Below are positions 1 through 6,935 of a stretch of DNA of 8,023 bases, piece after piece (positions within the stretch are counted from its first letter, which is position 1; every line of letters begins with the position of its first letter). The stretch is from the NCBI GenBank assembly GCA_041572275.1, contig JBFFSQ010000139.1, positions 1 through 8,023 of the forward strand, written 5' to 3'. The position numbers and the translations under genes were made by a program. This DNA is from JBFFSQ01 sp041572275. GTDB lineage: Bacteria > Pseudomonadota > Gammaproteobacteria > SZUA-229. The notes under the pieces are model-generated. The model ran no database searches. It was not told the DNA's origin and saw only the letters and a program-made list of their open reading frames with translations.

Positions 1-957
1 GAACGACGCATTCCCCAGGATGGTCGTATCAAGATGCGTATCTCGAAGAACAAATCCATCGACTTCCGAGTCAATACCTGCCCCACCCTGTTTGGTGAAA
101 AAATAGTCCTGCGTATTCTCGACTCCTCCAGCGCCCAGCTGGGTATCGACATGCTGGGTTATGAGCCGGAGCAGAAGCAGCTCTATATGGATGCCCTGGC
201 CAATCCCTATGGCATGATCCTGGTCACCGGCCCCACCGGTAGTGGTAAAACCGTATCCCTGTATACCGGTCTGAATATTCTTAATACCGAGGACCGTAAT
301 ATTTCAACCGCAGAAGACCCGGTGGAAATCAACCTGGAAGGCATCAACCAGGTCAACGTCAACCCCAAAGTCGGGCTGGACTTCGGTTCTGCACTGCGCG
401 CCTTCCTGCGACAGGACCCGGACATCGTCATGGTTGGTGAGATTCGTGATCTGGAAACCGCAGAAATTGCCATCAAGGCCGCGCAAACCGGACACATGGT
501 GATGTCTACCCTGCATACCAATGATGCACCACAAACCTTATCGCGTCTGGTCAACATGGGGGTACCACCGTTTAATATTGCTTCTGCGGTCAACCTGATT
601 ATTGCCCAGCGTCTGGGTCGGCGCCTGTGTGAAAACTGTAAAAAAGAAGATGATATTCCAAAACAAGCGCTACTTGAGGAAGGCTTCACACAAGCCGACA
701 TCGATAGTGGTTTAACATTGTATAAAGCAGTAGGTTGCGATCAATGTGACAAGGGCTATAAAGGTCGTGTCGGTATCTACCAGGTGCTGCCCGTATCCGA
801 AGCTATTGGCCGCATCATCATGCAGGAAGGTAATGCCCAGGATATTGCCGACCAGGCACGAAAAGAAGGCATCCCCGACTTACGTCAATCTGCACTGAAG
901 AAAGTAAAAGACGGCATTACCAGCCTCGAAGAGATTAACCGAGTAACCAAGGATTAA
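1..957 (+). CDS. pilB: Type IV pilus assembly ATPase PilB, 3' part (5'-truncated by window edge)
   Basis: PilB is the hexameric cytoplasmic ATPase that powers type IV pilus extension by acting on PilC at the inner membrane. The reading frame is open from base 1, and the residues before the first ATG at 34 (ERRIPQDGRIK) are typical internal PilB sequence, so the gene continues upstream and the ATG is not its start. In the visible 318 residues I see Walker A GPTGSGKT (77-84), the Asp box with EDPVE (about 105-109), Walker B DPDIVMVGEIRD (139-150, catalytic Glu 147), and the His box with GHMVMSTLHTNDA (about 164-176). A zinc-type tetracysteine pair follows, CENC (210-213) and CDQC (246-249), a PilB/GspE trait absent from the retraction ATPase PilT. 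The stop lies 2 nt before pilC. GspE of type II secretion is the alternative, but the pilC-pilD neighbourhood favours PilB. Confidence 0.96.
   Translation, partial: ERRIPQDGRIKMRISKNKSIDFRVNTCPTLFGEKIVLRILDSSSAQLGIDMLGYEPEQKQLYMDALANPYGMILVTGPTGSGKTVSLYTGLNILNTEDRNISTAEDPVEINLEGINQVNVNPKVGLDFGSALRAFLRQDPDIVMVGEIRDLETAEIAIKAAQTGHMVMSTLHTNDAPQTLSRLVNMGVPPFNIASAVNLIIAQRLGRRLCENCKKEDDIPKQALLEEGFTQADIDSGLTLYKAVGCDQCDKGYKGRVGIYQVLPVSEAIGRIIMQEGNAQDIADQARKEGIPDLRQSALKKVKDGITSLEEINRVTKD
949..953 (+). promoter_or_regulatory. Shine-Dalgarno site for pilC inside the pilB 3' end
   Basis: AAGGA sits 6 nt before the pilC ATG at 960, within the last codons of pilB. The good spacing supports that start and suggests that pilB and pilC translation are coupled. 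Confidence 0.7.
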
Positions 958-959
958 AC

Positions 960-2183
960 ATGGCGAAGCAGGCAGCAGCAAAATCAATATTTGTCTGGGA
1001 AGGCACCAATAAAGATGGTAAGAAGGTTCAGGGCGAAACCTCAGCCAACAACCCCAGTATGCTCAAAGCTGACCTCCGCAGACAGGGCATTGTGCCCAAA
1101 CGGGTCAAGAAAAAAGCCAAACCTTTATTCGGCAGCAGCGATAAGAAAATCACCACCGGCGATATTGCTATCTTCAGTCGCCAGCTCGCTACCATGATGA
1201 AAGCGGGTGTTCCCCTGGTGCAATCCTTTGAGATTACTGGCCAGGGCCACTCCAACCCCAGCATGCGTGAACTCATTTTCAAAATCAAAGCCGATGTTGA
1301 AGCCGGCGGCACCTTTGCTTCGGCGATCAGAAAACACCCGTTATATTTCGATGACCTGTTCTGTAACCTGGTGGAAGCCGGTGAACAATCAGGTGCCCTG
1401 GAAACCCTGCTGGAAAAAGTAGCGACCTACAAGGAAAAAACTGAAGCCCTGAAAGCCAAGATTAAAAAAGCGCTCACCTATCCAATTGCAGTACTGGTGG
1501 TTGCTACTCTGGTTACGGCTATACTGTTGATTTTTGTGGTTCCTGTATTTGCTGAAATGTTTGACAGTTTTGGTGGTGAATTACCTGCATTCACCCAGTT
1601 TGTTGTGGGTCTATCCGATTATGTCATTGATACCTGGTATATCATTGCTGCCGGTATCATTGCCGCATTCACGGCATTTAACCAGTCTTATAAACGCTCA
1701 CCTAAAATGCGCTATACCATTGACCGACTCATGCTCAAGTTCCCGATTACTGCAGACCTGGCATCAAAATCATCGGTAGCCCGCTTTTCACGCACCTTAT
1801 CCACTATGTTTGCTGCCGGTGTTCCACTGGTAGAAGCCATGGATTCCGTTGCCGGTGCATCAGGTAATCGTGTTTACCGGAACGCTATTCTCAAGATCCG
1901 CGATGACATATCGGCTGGTACACAACTACAATCCAGTATGAGCCAGTATCCGGAGCTATTCCCAAATATGGCGATACAGATGGTCTCTATTGGTGAAGAA
2001 TCCGGTGCCTTAGATGATATGCTCTCAAAAGTTGCCGACTACTACGAAGAACAGGTAGATAACGCTGTCGACAGTCTCACGGCCATGATGGAACCCTTGA
2101 TTATGGTCTTCCTGGCGATTGTCATCGGCGGCCTGGTTATTGCCATGTACATGCCTATCTTCAAGATGGGTGAAGTGGTTTAA
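960..2183 (+). CDS. pilC: Type IV pilus inner-membrane platform protein PilC
   Basis: PilC is the polytopic inner-membrane platform of the type IV pilus machine. It links the PilB and PilT motors to pilin insertion and removal. The 407-residue length matches the family. Two homologous GspF/T2SF domains are visible, roughly residues 72-195 and 275-397. Each starts with a motif of the FSRxL-TM-AAGVPLV kind (72-87; 276-291) and contains a GExSGAL motif (141-147 and 345-351). Hydrophobic spans at about 176-198, 223-240 and 376-399 fit the usual three transmembrane segments. The basic N-terminal stretch (about 40-63) is cytoplasmic. The ATG at 960 has a well-placed Shine-Dalgarno site. The gene is sandwiched between pilB and pilD with almost no spacing, which favours PilC over GspF of type II secretion. 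Nothing looks truncated. Confidence 0.97.
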   Translation: MAKQAAAKSIFVWEGTNKDGKKVQGETSANNPSMLKADLRRQGIVPKRVKKKAKPLFGSSDKKITTGDIAIFSRQLATMMKAGVPLVQSFEITGQGHSNPSMRELIFKIKADVEAGGTFASAIRKHPLYFDDLFCNLVEAGEQSGALETLLEKVATYKEKTEALKAKIKKALTYPIAVLVVATLVTAILLIFVVPVFAEMFDSFGGELPAFTQFVVGLSDYVIDTWYIIAAGIIAAFTAFNQSYKRSPKMRYTIDRLMLKFPITADLASKSSVARFSRTLSTMFAAGVPLVEAMDSVAGASGNRVYRNAILKIRDDISAGTQLQSSMSQYPELFPNMAIQMVSIGEESGALDDMLSKVADYYEEQVDNAVDSLTAMMEPLIMVFLAIVIGGLVIAMYMPIFKMGEVV

Positions 2184-2193
2184 CACAATCCCC

Positions 2194-3057
2194 ATGACTT
2201 TCATTCAACTGTTACAACAATCGGACTGGGTCTTTTATGGCCTGGTTCTGTTTACCGGCCTCGCCTTTGGTAGTTTTCTGAATGTCGTCATCTATCGCTT
2301 ACCCATTATTCTTGAGAATGACTGGCGTGAGCAATGTCATGATTTCCTTGAGCTGGAACCAAAGCAGGCGGCAGTAAAATTCACCCTCGCCCTACCAGCA
2401 TCAGCCTGTCCCAGTTGCGGTCATAAAATCCGGTTCTGGGAGAATATTCCTGTCATCAGTTATTTGCTGTTAAAAGGCAAATGCTCATCCTGTGGACGTA
2501 ACATATCCATAGAATATCCTCTGGTTGAAAGCATCACTGCCATACTGTCTATACTGGTCGCTCACCATTATGGTGTCAGCTGGCAAACTCTTTTAGCACT
2601 TCTGTTGACCTGGTCACTCGTGGTTTTAACCATGATTGATTTTCACAAACAGTTACTACCAGACAATATCACCTTGCCGCTACTCTGGCTGGGTCTTATT
2701 GCTAATATGTTTGATCTGTTCGTTAACCTTGAAACAGCGGTTATTGGCGCCATTGCAGGCTACCTCTCGCTCTGGCTGGTCTATCACTTTTTCAAATTAC
2801 TCACCGGCAAAGAAGGTATGGGATATGGTGACTTCAAGTTACTAGCCGCACTGGGTGCCTGGATGGGCTGGCAAATGATTCCTCTCATCATCGTACTTTC
2901 CTCCTTTGTTGGTGCTGCCATTGGAATAGCAATGATTATATTTGTTCGGCATGACAAAAACATTCCCATACCCTATGGCCCCTACCTGGCGATTGCCGGC
3001 TGGATTGCCCTGCTCTGGGGCAACAGCATAACCCAGGCCTGGCTACGTCTGTATTAA
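2194..3057 (+). CDS. pilD: Prepilin peptidase / N-methyltransferase PilD
   Basis: PilD is a bifunctional inner-membrane aspartic peptidase that cleaves the leader of type IV prepilins and pseudopilins and methylates the new N-terminus. I start it at the ATG at 2194 (287 aa), 10 nt after pilC. A longer in-frame reading from 2119 would run inside pilC and adds no family sequence. Visible features are the N-terminal membrane segment with GSFLNVVIYRLP (26-37) and the cytoplasmic zinc motif C72-x2-C75...C97-x2-C100. The catalytic aspartates are D149 (in MIDFHKQLLPD) and D213 (in GMGYGDFK). Multiple hydrophobic helices fill residues 109-280. As I recall them, these positions equal those of Pseudomonas aeruginosa PilD, which supports the start. 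No clear Shine-Dalgarno site precedes it, so translation may depend on coupling to pilC. It could also serve a type II secretion system elsewhere in the genome. Confidence 0.96.
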   Translation: MTFIQLLQQSDWVFYGLVLFTGLAFGSFLNVVIYRLPIILENDWREQCHDFLELEPKQAAVKFTLALPASACPSCGHKIRFWENIPVISYLLLKGKCSSCGRNISIEYPLVESITAILSILVAHHYGVSWQTLLALLLTWSLVVLTMIDFHKQLLPDNITLPLLWLGLIANMFDLFVNLETAVIGAIAGYLSLWLVYHFFKLLTGKEGMGYGDFKLLAALGAWMGWQMIPLIIVLSSFVGAAIGIAMIIFVRHDKNIPIPYGPYLAIAGWIALLWGNSITQAWLRLY

Positions 3058-3075
3058 GGCATTAGGCATATCAGG

Positions 3076-3699
3076 ATGCTAGTCATTGGTCTCACAGGCG
3101 GCATCGGCTCAGGCAAATCCACCGTCGCCAATCTATTCAAAAAACTGGGCATCACCATCGTTGATACCGACATCATTGCTCGCGAGCTGGTAAAACCAGG
3201 CCAAGAAGCGCTCGCAGAAATCATCAACACTTTTGGTGACTCAATACTACAAGCAGATGGCCAGCTCGATCGTAACCAACTCGGTCAAATCACTTTCTCA
3301 GATGAGCATGCACGCAAACAACTCGAATCAATTCTGCACCCCAAAATACGCGAAGTTATGTTGGCACAATTAGATGCAGCTACTAGTCCTTATGCAATCG
3401 CCGTTATTCCACTTTTATTTGAAAGCAAGCAACAAGCAACTGTTGATCGAGTACTCGTAGTTGACTGTGATGAAAATACTCAAATACAGCGGGTAAAAAA
3501 ACGCGATCAAAGAAATGAGCAACAAATCAGAAATATAATCCAACTACAATCTTCACGCAAAAATCGACTTGCACATGCAGATGACATCATCGTAAATAAC
3601 GGTGATACAAACGTTCTGTTACAACAAGTTATGCAACTGCATCAAAATTATCTAAAACTATCCACTTCATCTCACTCTTCTGATAACTCAAAATCTTGA
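3076..3699 (+). CDS. coaE: Dephospho-CoA kinase
   Basis: CoaE is the cytoplasmic enzyme of the last step of coenzyme A synthesis: it phosphorylates the 3'-hydroxyl of the ribose in dephospho-CoA using ATP. The 207-residue protein has the expected length. It shows the P-loop GGIGSGKS (8-15), the substrate-site DTD (30-32) followed by IIARELV, LHP (87-89) of the CoA-binding region, IPLLFE (111-116), and the C-terminal ADDIIVNNG (168-176). The gene follows pilD by 18 nt. The Shine-Dalgarno signal is poor, with only AGG-type stretches at about 3064-3066 and 3072-3075. The pilB-pilC-pilD-coaE order is common in Gammaproteobacteria. The last 13 or so residues are a Ser/Asn-rich tail with no visible function, and the second half of the gene is visibly more AT-rich than pilB/pilC. 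Confidence 0.96.
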   Translation: MLVIGLTGGIGSGKSTVANLFKKLGITIVDTDIIARELVKPGQEALAEIINTFGDSILQADGQLDRNQLGQITFSDEHARKQLESILHPKIREVMLAQLDAATSPYAIAVIPLLFESKQQATVDRVLVVDCDENTQIQRVKKRDQRNEQQIRNIIQLQSSRKNRLAHADDIIVNNGDTNVLLQQVMQLHQNYLKLSTSSHSSDNSKS

Positions 3700-3780
3700 T
3701 TATTATTTCTGTTCCTAATATTTCAATCTCTACAAGATAGCTAACAGACAACTCGATAATATATAAACTAGCGGGTATTT

Positions 3781-3809
3781 TTCACAAAAAGTGAGCCAAA
3801 TATTATGGT
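3781..3809 (+). promoter_or_regulatory. Candidate sigma-70 promoter for zapD (upstream)
   Basis: TTCACA (3781-3786, 5 of 6 matches to the -35 consensus) is separated by 17 nt from TATGGT (3804-3809, 4 of 6 matches to the -10). Transcription would begin near 3816, about 55 nt before the zapD ATG. In such AT-rich DNA chance matches are common, so this is only a candidate. Confidence 0.3.
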
Positions 3810-3838
3810 TTTACGTATTTTTTATGTAACAATACAAC
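3810..3838 (+). promoter_or_regulatory. Second candidate promoter for zapD (downstream)
   Basis: TTTACG (3810-3815) and TACAAC (3833-3838) are 17 nt apart, each with 4 of 6 consensus matches. A start near 3845 would give a leader of about 25 nt. It is weaker than the upstream candidate by motif match but better placed for a short leader. Confidence 0.22.
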
Positions 3839-3859
3839 ACGCATAAATTAATGTCGTAC

Positions 3860-3863
3860 AGGA
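3860..3863 (+). promoter_or_regulatory. Shine-Dalgarno site that decides the zapD start
   Basis: AGGA lies 7 nt before the ATG at 3871 but only 1 nt before the in-frame TTG at 3865. Spacing therefore supports the ATG and argues against the two-codon-longer TTG start. Confidence 0.65.
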
Positions 3864-3870
3864 TTTGAGA

Positions 3871-4641
3871 ATGCCTGAACAACTGATATTCGAACAACCA
3901 CTCAACGAACGCATTCGTACTTTTCTGCGCCTAGAGCATTTATTCAGCCAGTTCGAACAACATCTGAATCATGACTCCGCCTGGGACACCCACAGCGCAA
4001 TAAAAGCCATTATCGATATTCTGGCCATGGTTGGTCGTGGCGACCTGAAACGTGAAACCATAAAAGAGCTGGAACGTCAGAATACTAATCTTCAGTCATT
4101 TATTGAAATCCCTGATATTAACCACGGACGTCTAAGTATTCTTATTGATGAGCAAAAACAATGTATTTCTGATTTGCATGCTATAACAGGTAATATTGGC
4201 CAGCCCCTTCAACAGAACGAATTACTCAACTCAATCCGTCAACGACTGACAGTACCTGGTGGCCTCTGTGATTTCGACCTGCCTGTATATGCCTACTGGC
4301 TCAAACAACCCCTTGAGCATCGCCAGGCTATCCTGAACGAATGGTTTGAACCATTCGAGACTATGCGTACAGCTATTGGCTTAATTTTAAAAGTTATCCG
4401 CGAAAGCACTGACTCAATTGATGAACTAGCCGAAGGTGGTTTTTATCAGAAAAACATGGAAGCCAGCCAAACTTGTTTACTGATTCGTGTTCTGCTTGAT
4501 GCCAATAGTAATCTATTCCCGGAAATCAGTGCTGGACGTCAACGCTTCTCTATTCGCTTTCTAAAGACTCAAAACCCATCACAGCGCCCCGAACAGGAAA
4601 TAAAGGATGTACCCTTCCAGATTTCCTGCTGCTTCCTTTAA
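3871..4641 (+). CDS. zapD: Cell division protein ZapD (YacF family)
   Basis: ZapD is a cytoplasmic Z-ring-associated protein that binds the FtsZ C-terminal tail and bundles FtsZ filaments at midcell. The 256-residue product, from the ATG at 3871, is close to the usual length of about 250. Recognisable family features are the N-terminal IFEQPLNERIRTFLRLE (6-22), a largely helical N-terminal half, and SIRQRLTVPGGLCDFDLPVY (121-140) followed by WL (143-144). Further on come GGFYQ (189-193) and the beta-strand end with FPEISAGRQRFSIRF (216-230) and VPFQISCC (247-254). It is followed by genes in the opposite direction, so it ends the left block. The gap ahead of it suggests it is transcribed at least partly from its own promoter. 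The small zinc protein gene yacG, often next to zapD, is not seen. Confidence 0.93.
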   Translation: MPEQLIFEQPLNERIRTFLRLEHLFSQFEQHLNHDSAWDTHSAIKAIIDILAMVGRGDLKRETIKELERQNTNLQSFIEIPDINHGRLSILIDEQKQCISDLHAITGNIGQPLQQNELLNSIRQRLTVPGGLCDFDLPVYAYWLKQPLEHRQAILNEWFEPFETMRTAIGLILKVIRESTDSIDELAEGGFYQKNMEASQTCLLIRVLLDANSNLFPEISAGRQRFSIRFLKTQNPSQRPEQEIKDVPFQISCCFL

Positions 4642-4667
4642 TCAGAATATTTCTTAAAGAACCTGAT
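4641..4667 (+). terminator. Weak hairpin directly after zapD
   Basis: ATCAG (4641-4645) and CTGAT (4663-4667) can pair, with an inner TTCT/AGAA stem, right at the zapD stop codon. It is AT-rich, has internal bulges and lacks a following T-run, so it would be at best a poor terminator for the left block. Confidence 0.18.
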
Positions 4668-4677
4668 GTAATAATCA

Positions 4678-4695
4678 CGGCGCTAATTAGCACCG
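4678..4695 (-). terminator. Candidate terminator of the secA-argJ-mutT strand
   Basis: On the - strand RNA, CGGUGCU and AGCGCCG form a 7-bp stem (one G-U pair) with an AAUU loop, followed by the moderately U-rich UGAUUAUUAC. The same DNA on the + strand has a C-A mismatch in the stem, so the hairpin favours transcripts coming from mutT. It lies about 50 nt beyond the mutT stop, in the convergent gap. Confidence 0.4.
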
Positions 4696-4701
4696 ATACT
4701 C

Positions 4702-4720
4702 AAAGTGTCCTGACACCTTT
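4702..4720. terminator. Second small inverted repeat in the convergent gap
   Basis: AAA-GTGT, loop CCTG, ACAC, bulged C and TTT can fold into a short hairpin on either strand. There is no T-run on either side, so a terminator role is doubtful. It may simply add to the structure between two converging transcripts. Confidence 0.2.
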
Positions 4721-4745
4721 CAATAAGAACCAAACAGACTTAGCT

Positions 4746-5693
4746 TTATTTAGGCCAAAAAGAAGAAATAGCAGCAACACCCTGAGCACCTGCCTGTCTG
4801 GCATCATCGAGATCCGACACGGTCATACCACCAAGTGCATAGACCGGGCAACTTACATTCTCAACAATTTTCTTAAATCTATGCCAGCCAATACCTGCAA
4901 CCCCTGGATGACTGGTTGTTTCCTTAACCGGTGATAACAACAAAATATCAGCACCCAATTTTTCAGCCTGTGCCATTTCCTCTATGGTATGACAAGATAC
5001 GGATAATAGTTTATCGGCACTGACTGGACGCTGGGAATATTCAAATAAACGCTGACTGTTTAAATGCAAGCCATCCGCATGGGTTTCGTTGAAAACATCT
5101 ACTCGGGTATTTAACAATAAAACGGCATTATACTTATGACATATATTTTCTGCACTCGCAGCCAGCCTTAGATAATCATTATCATCAGCCAGACCCTTAC
5201 ACCTCAGCTGGACAATTTTAATCCCTGAAATTAACGCTTGTTCCAGTTTTCTTTCAAAATCTTCAATCGTCGAGAATTGGCCTGTAATCATATATTGAGC
5301 GGGTAATTGAAGCGCTTTGATAACTGGCATATTGGCTTTAGGAAACTCTTCCGCCTCCAACTCATTAATCTTTTTCCATTCGAGTCGCTGACCTTCCTTT
5401 CCTTTCGGTATTCCAGTAAATGAATCAACCCGAAAAACATCCAGCATTACAGATTTGTCCGGATAATCATGTCTAATCTGTATAAGTGGTACAGGTTTGT
5501 CGATGATGATATCAAGTTCTTCACTGATCTCTCTAATCAGAGCTTTTGCTGCCGTCTCACCTGCTTCAACTTTACCGCCAGGAAACTCCCAAAGGTCGCC
5601 TTGATGTTGATGTGGGGATCTAAGCGCCGTTAACACTTCTCCCATCCGATTGACAATCGCAGCCACTGCAACGTGGACATAGGAAACAGGCAT
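4746..5693 (-). CDS. mutT: Nudix (MutT-like) hydrolase fused to a ThiE/TenI-like domain
   Basis: The N-terminal domain is a MutT-type Nudix pyrophosphohydrolase, probably acting on oxidised nucleoside triphosphates such as 8-oxo-dGTP. The C-terminal domain resembles thiamine-phosphate synthase (ThiE) or TenI. Numbering is from the ATG at 5693 (315 aa); a TTG one codon upstream is possible. The Nudix box spans G40 to I62 with R54, E55, E58 and E59 present; D61 replaces the usual Gly. The ThiE-like part (about 138-315) shows VQLRCKGL (161-168), ADGLHL, GADILLLSPVKET and the phosphate-site-like ALGGM (286-290). ThiE's Mg2+ aspartates seem replaced (T196 and R215 by ungapped alignment with remembered B. 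subtilis ThiE), and TenI's catalytic His is not apparent. Two-domain proteins of this length downstream of secA/argJ are known in Pseudomonas and relatives; the second domain's role is unclear. Translation is probably coupled to argJ. Confidence 0.9.
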   Translation of the reverse strand: MPVSYVHVAVAAIVNRMGEVLTALRSPHQHQGDLWEFPGGKVEAGETAAKALIREISEELDIIIDKPVPLIQIRHDYPDKSVMLDVFRVDSFTGIPKGKEGQRLEWKKINELEAEEFPKANMPVIKALQLPAQYMITGQFSTIEDFERKLEQALISGIKIVQLRCKGLADDNDYLRLAASAENICHKYNAVLLLNTRVDVFNETHADGLHLNSQRLFEYSQRPVSADKLLSVSCHTIEEMAQAEKLGADILLLSPVKETTSHPGVAGIGWHRFKKIVENVSCPVYALGGMTVSDLDDARQAGAQGVAAISSFWPK

Positions 5694-5696
5694 CAA

Positions 5697-6911
5697 TCAA
5701 GATCTATATTCGGCATTAATACGTACGTAATCGTAGGAAAGATCACAGGTCCAGATGCGCGCAGACGATACACCACTATGAAGATCAACCTTAATAGTAA
5801 TCTCATCTCTGGACATGACCGCTTGCCCCTGCTCTTCAGTATAGGACACTGCTCTGCCACCATCTTTTACGATGCAAACATCATCAAGAAAGATTTCGAT
5901 CTTATCCAGATCCATACTGACCTCAGCACGCCCAACTGCAGCCAGAATACGTCCCCAATTAGGGTCACTGGCAAATAATGCTGTTTTTACTAATGGCGAA
6001 TGGGCAATAGTATAGGCAACTTTACGTGCATCATTTTCTGTAGCAGCATTACAGATATCCAGTGTAATAAATTTACTGGCACCTTCACCATCCCGAATAA
6101 TAGCCTGGGCTAGAAATTCACAGACCTCAGTGACAGCAGCCTGAATTAAAGCATACTGCTCATTTTCAGTTGTTATCTCCTGCATCCCGGACTGACCAGT
6201 CGCCACCAGAACACAAGCATCATTGGTAGAGGTATCACTATCAACCGTAATTGAATTAAAGGACGTGTTCACGGCTGTTCGCAAACATTGATCAAGGAGG
6301 GATTGCGAAATAGCAGCATCTGTCGCAATGAAACCTAACATGGTCGCCATATTAGGCCGGATCATCCCTGAGCCTTTAGTAATACCAGTAACTGTAACTA
6401 TGACACCATCAATTTCAATTTGCCTGGAAACACCTTTCAACAACGTATCGGTTGTCATGATACCTCGACCAGCATCCAGCCAGGCATCAGCATCAAGTTT
6501 CTCAATGAGTTGAGGTATTGCCTTCTTGAACTTCTGCACGGGCAGATATTCACCAATGACTCCGGTTGAAAATGGTAAGACCTGGGTAGTATCACAATTA
6601 CCGTATTCAGCTACAAGCTGGCAGCACTCACGAGCATCATTCAGACCTTCTTGTCCGGTGCCCGCATTGGCATTACCTGAATTTATTAACAAATAGCGTG
6701 GTGTCTGTGCCGCCAAATTAGCTTTGGCCACGGTAACCGGTGCTGCACAAAATAAATTCTGTGTGAAGACAGCCGCACACTGACTTGTCTCTGCAAGCTT
6801 AAACAGCACCAGATCTTTGGCACCTGATGCCTTGATATTTGCTGAAACTGCTGCTGTTTCTATACCTTTTACTGCCAGCAACACTTCAGGTTCCTGTAAT
6901 CCTACTGCCAT
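5697..6911 (-). CDS. argJ: Glutamate N-acetyltransferase / ornithine acetyltransferase ArgJ
   Basis: ArgJ transfers the acetyl group from N-acetylornithine to glutamate, recycling it in arginine synthesis. Some ArgJ enzymes also make acetylglutamate from acetyl-CoA, and sequence inspection cannot settle which type this is. The precursor is cut by itself into alpha and beta chains. The motif NMAT-MLGF is present, with the nucleophile T190, so cleavage should fall between A189 and T190. The oxyanion-hole STG lies at 115-117. Other family blocks are INSGNANAGTG (76-86), TVDSDTSTND (222-231), RDGEGASKF (273-281), SDPNWGR (315-321) and the typical C-terminus YVRINAEYRS. The 404-residue length is normal. 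The ATG at 6911 has a suitable Shine-Dalgarno site. It sits 61 nt after secA and 3 nt before the mutT ATG, an order seen in other Gammaproteobacteria. Confidence 0.97.
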   Translation of the reverse strand: MAVGLQEPEVLLAVKGIETAAVSANIKASGAKDLVLFKLAETSQCAAVFTQNLFCAAPVTVAKANLAAQTPRYLLINSGNANAGTGQEGLNDARECCQLVAEYGNCDTTQVLPFSTGVIGEYLPVQKFKKAIPQLIEKLDADAWLDAGRGIMTTDTLLKGVSRQIEIDGVIVTVTGITKGSGMIRPNMATMLGFIATDAAISQSLLDQCLRTAVNTSFNSITVDSDTSTNDACVLVATGQSGMQEITTENEQYALIQAAVTEVCEFLAQAIIRDGEGASKFITLDICNAATENDARKVAYTIAHSPLVKTALFASDPNWGRILAAVGRAEVSMDLDKIEIFLDDVCIVKDGGRAVSYTEEQGQAVMSRDEITIKVDLHSGVSSARIWTCDLSYDYVRINAEYRS

Positions 6912-6917
6912 GTTTTT

Positions 6918-6923
6918 TCCAGA
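6918..6923 (-). promoter_or_regulatory. Shine-Dalgarno site for argJ
   Basis: On the - strand TCTGGA precedes the argJ ATG with a 6-nt A-rich spacer, which supports the start at 6911. Confidence 0.55.
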
Positions 6924-6935
6924 TACTCTTAGACC

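Larger units (their letters stand above)
3700..3870. other. AT-rich intergenic region between coaE and zapD
   Basis: By hand count 49 of 171 bases are G or C (about 29%), well below the flanking genes. No open frame with recognisable protein motifs is visible. In particular there is no CxxC...CxxxC zinc pattern of YacG, which sits near here in several relatives. No strong terminator hairpin with a T-run follows coaE; the only small stem is TCAC/GTGA around 3782-3794. The region probably holds the zapD promoter and leader. Confidence 0.6.

Noticed and set aside
207..701. Long open frame on the - strand across pilB
   Set aside because: It is a shadow of the pilB coding frame. Its product is Ser/Arg/Pro-rich with no recognisable family, while the opposite strand encodes an intact set of ATPase motifs.
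2119..2193. 25-residue N-terminal extension of PilD inside pilC
   Set aside because: It would overlap pilC by 65 nt, adds a Cys/Trp-rich stretch not typical of the family, and shifts the conserved Cys and Asp positions away from those of known PilD. The ATG at 2194 is preferred.
3865..3870. TTG start for zapD two codons upstream of the ATG
   Set aside because: The Shine-Dalgarno AGGA would be only 1 nt from the TTG but is 7 nt from the ATG.
5673..5978. 101-residue + strand frame over the argJ 3' end
   Set aside because: Shadow of argJ, which is intact and has all family motifs on the other strand. No ribosome binding site or recognisable domain.
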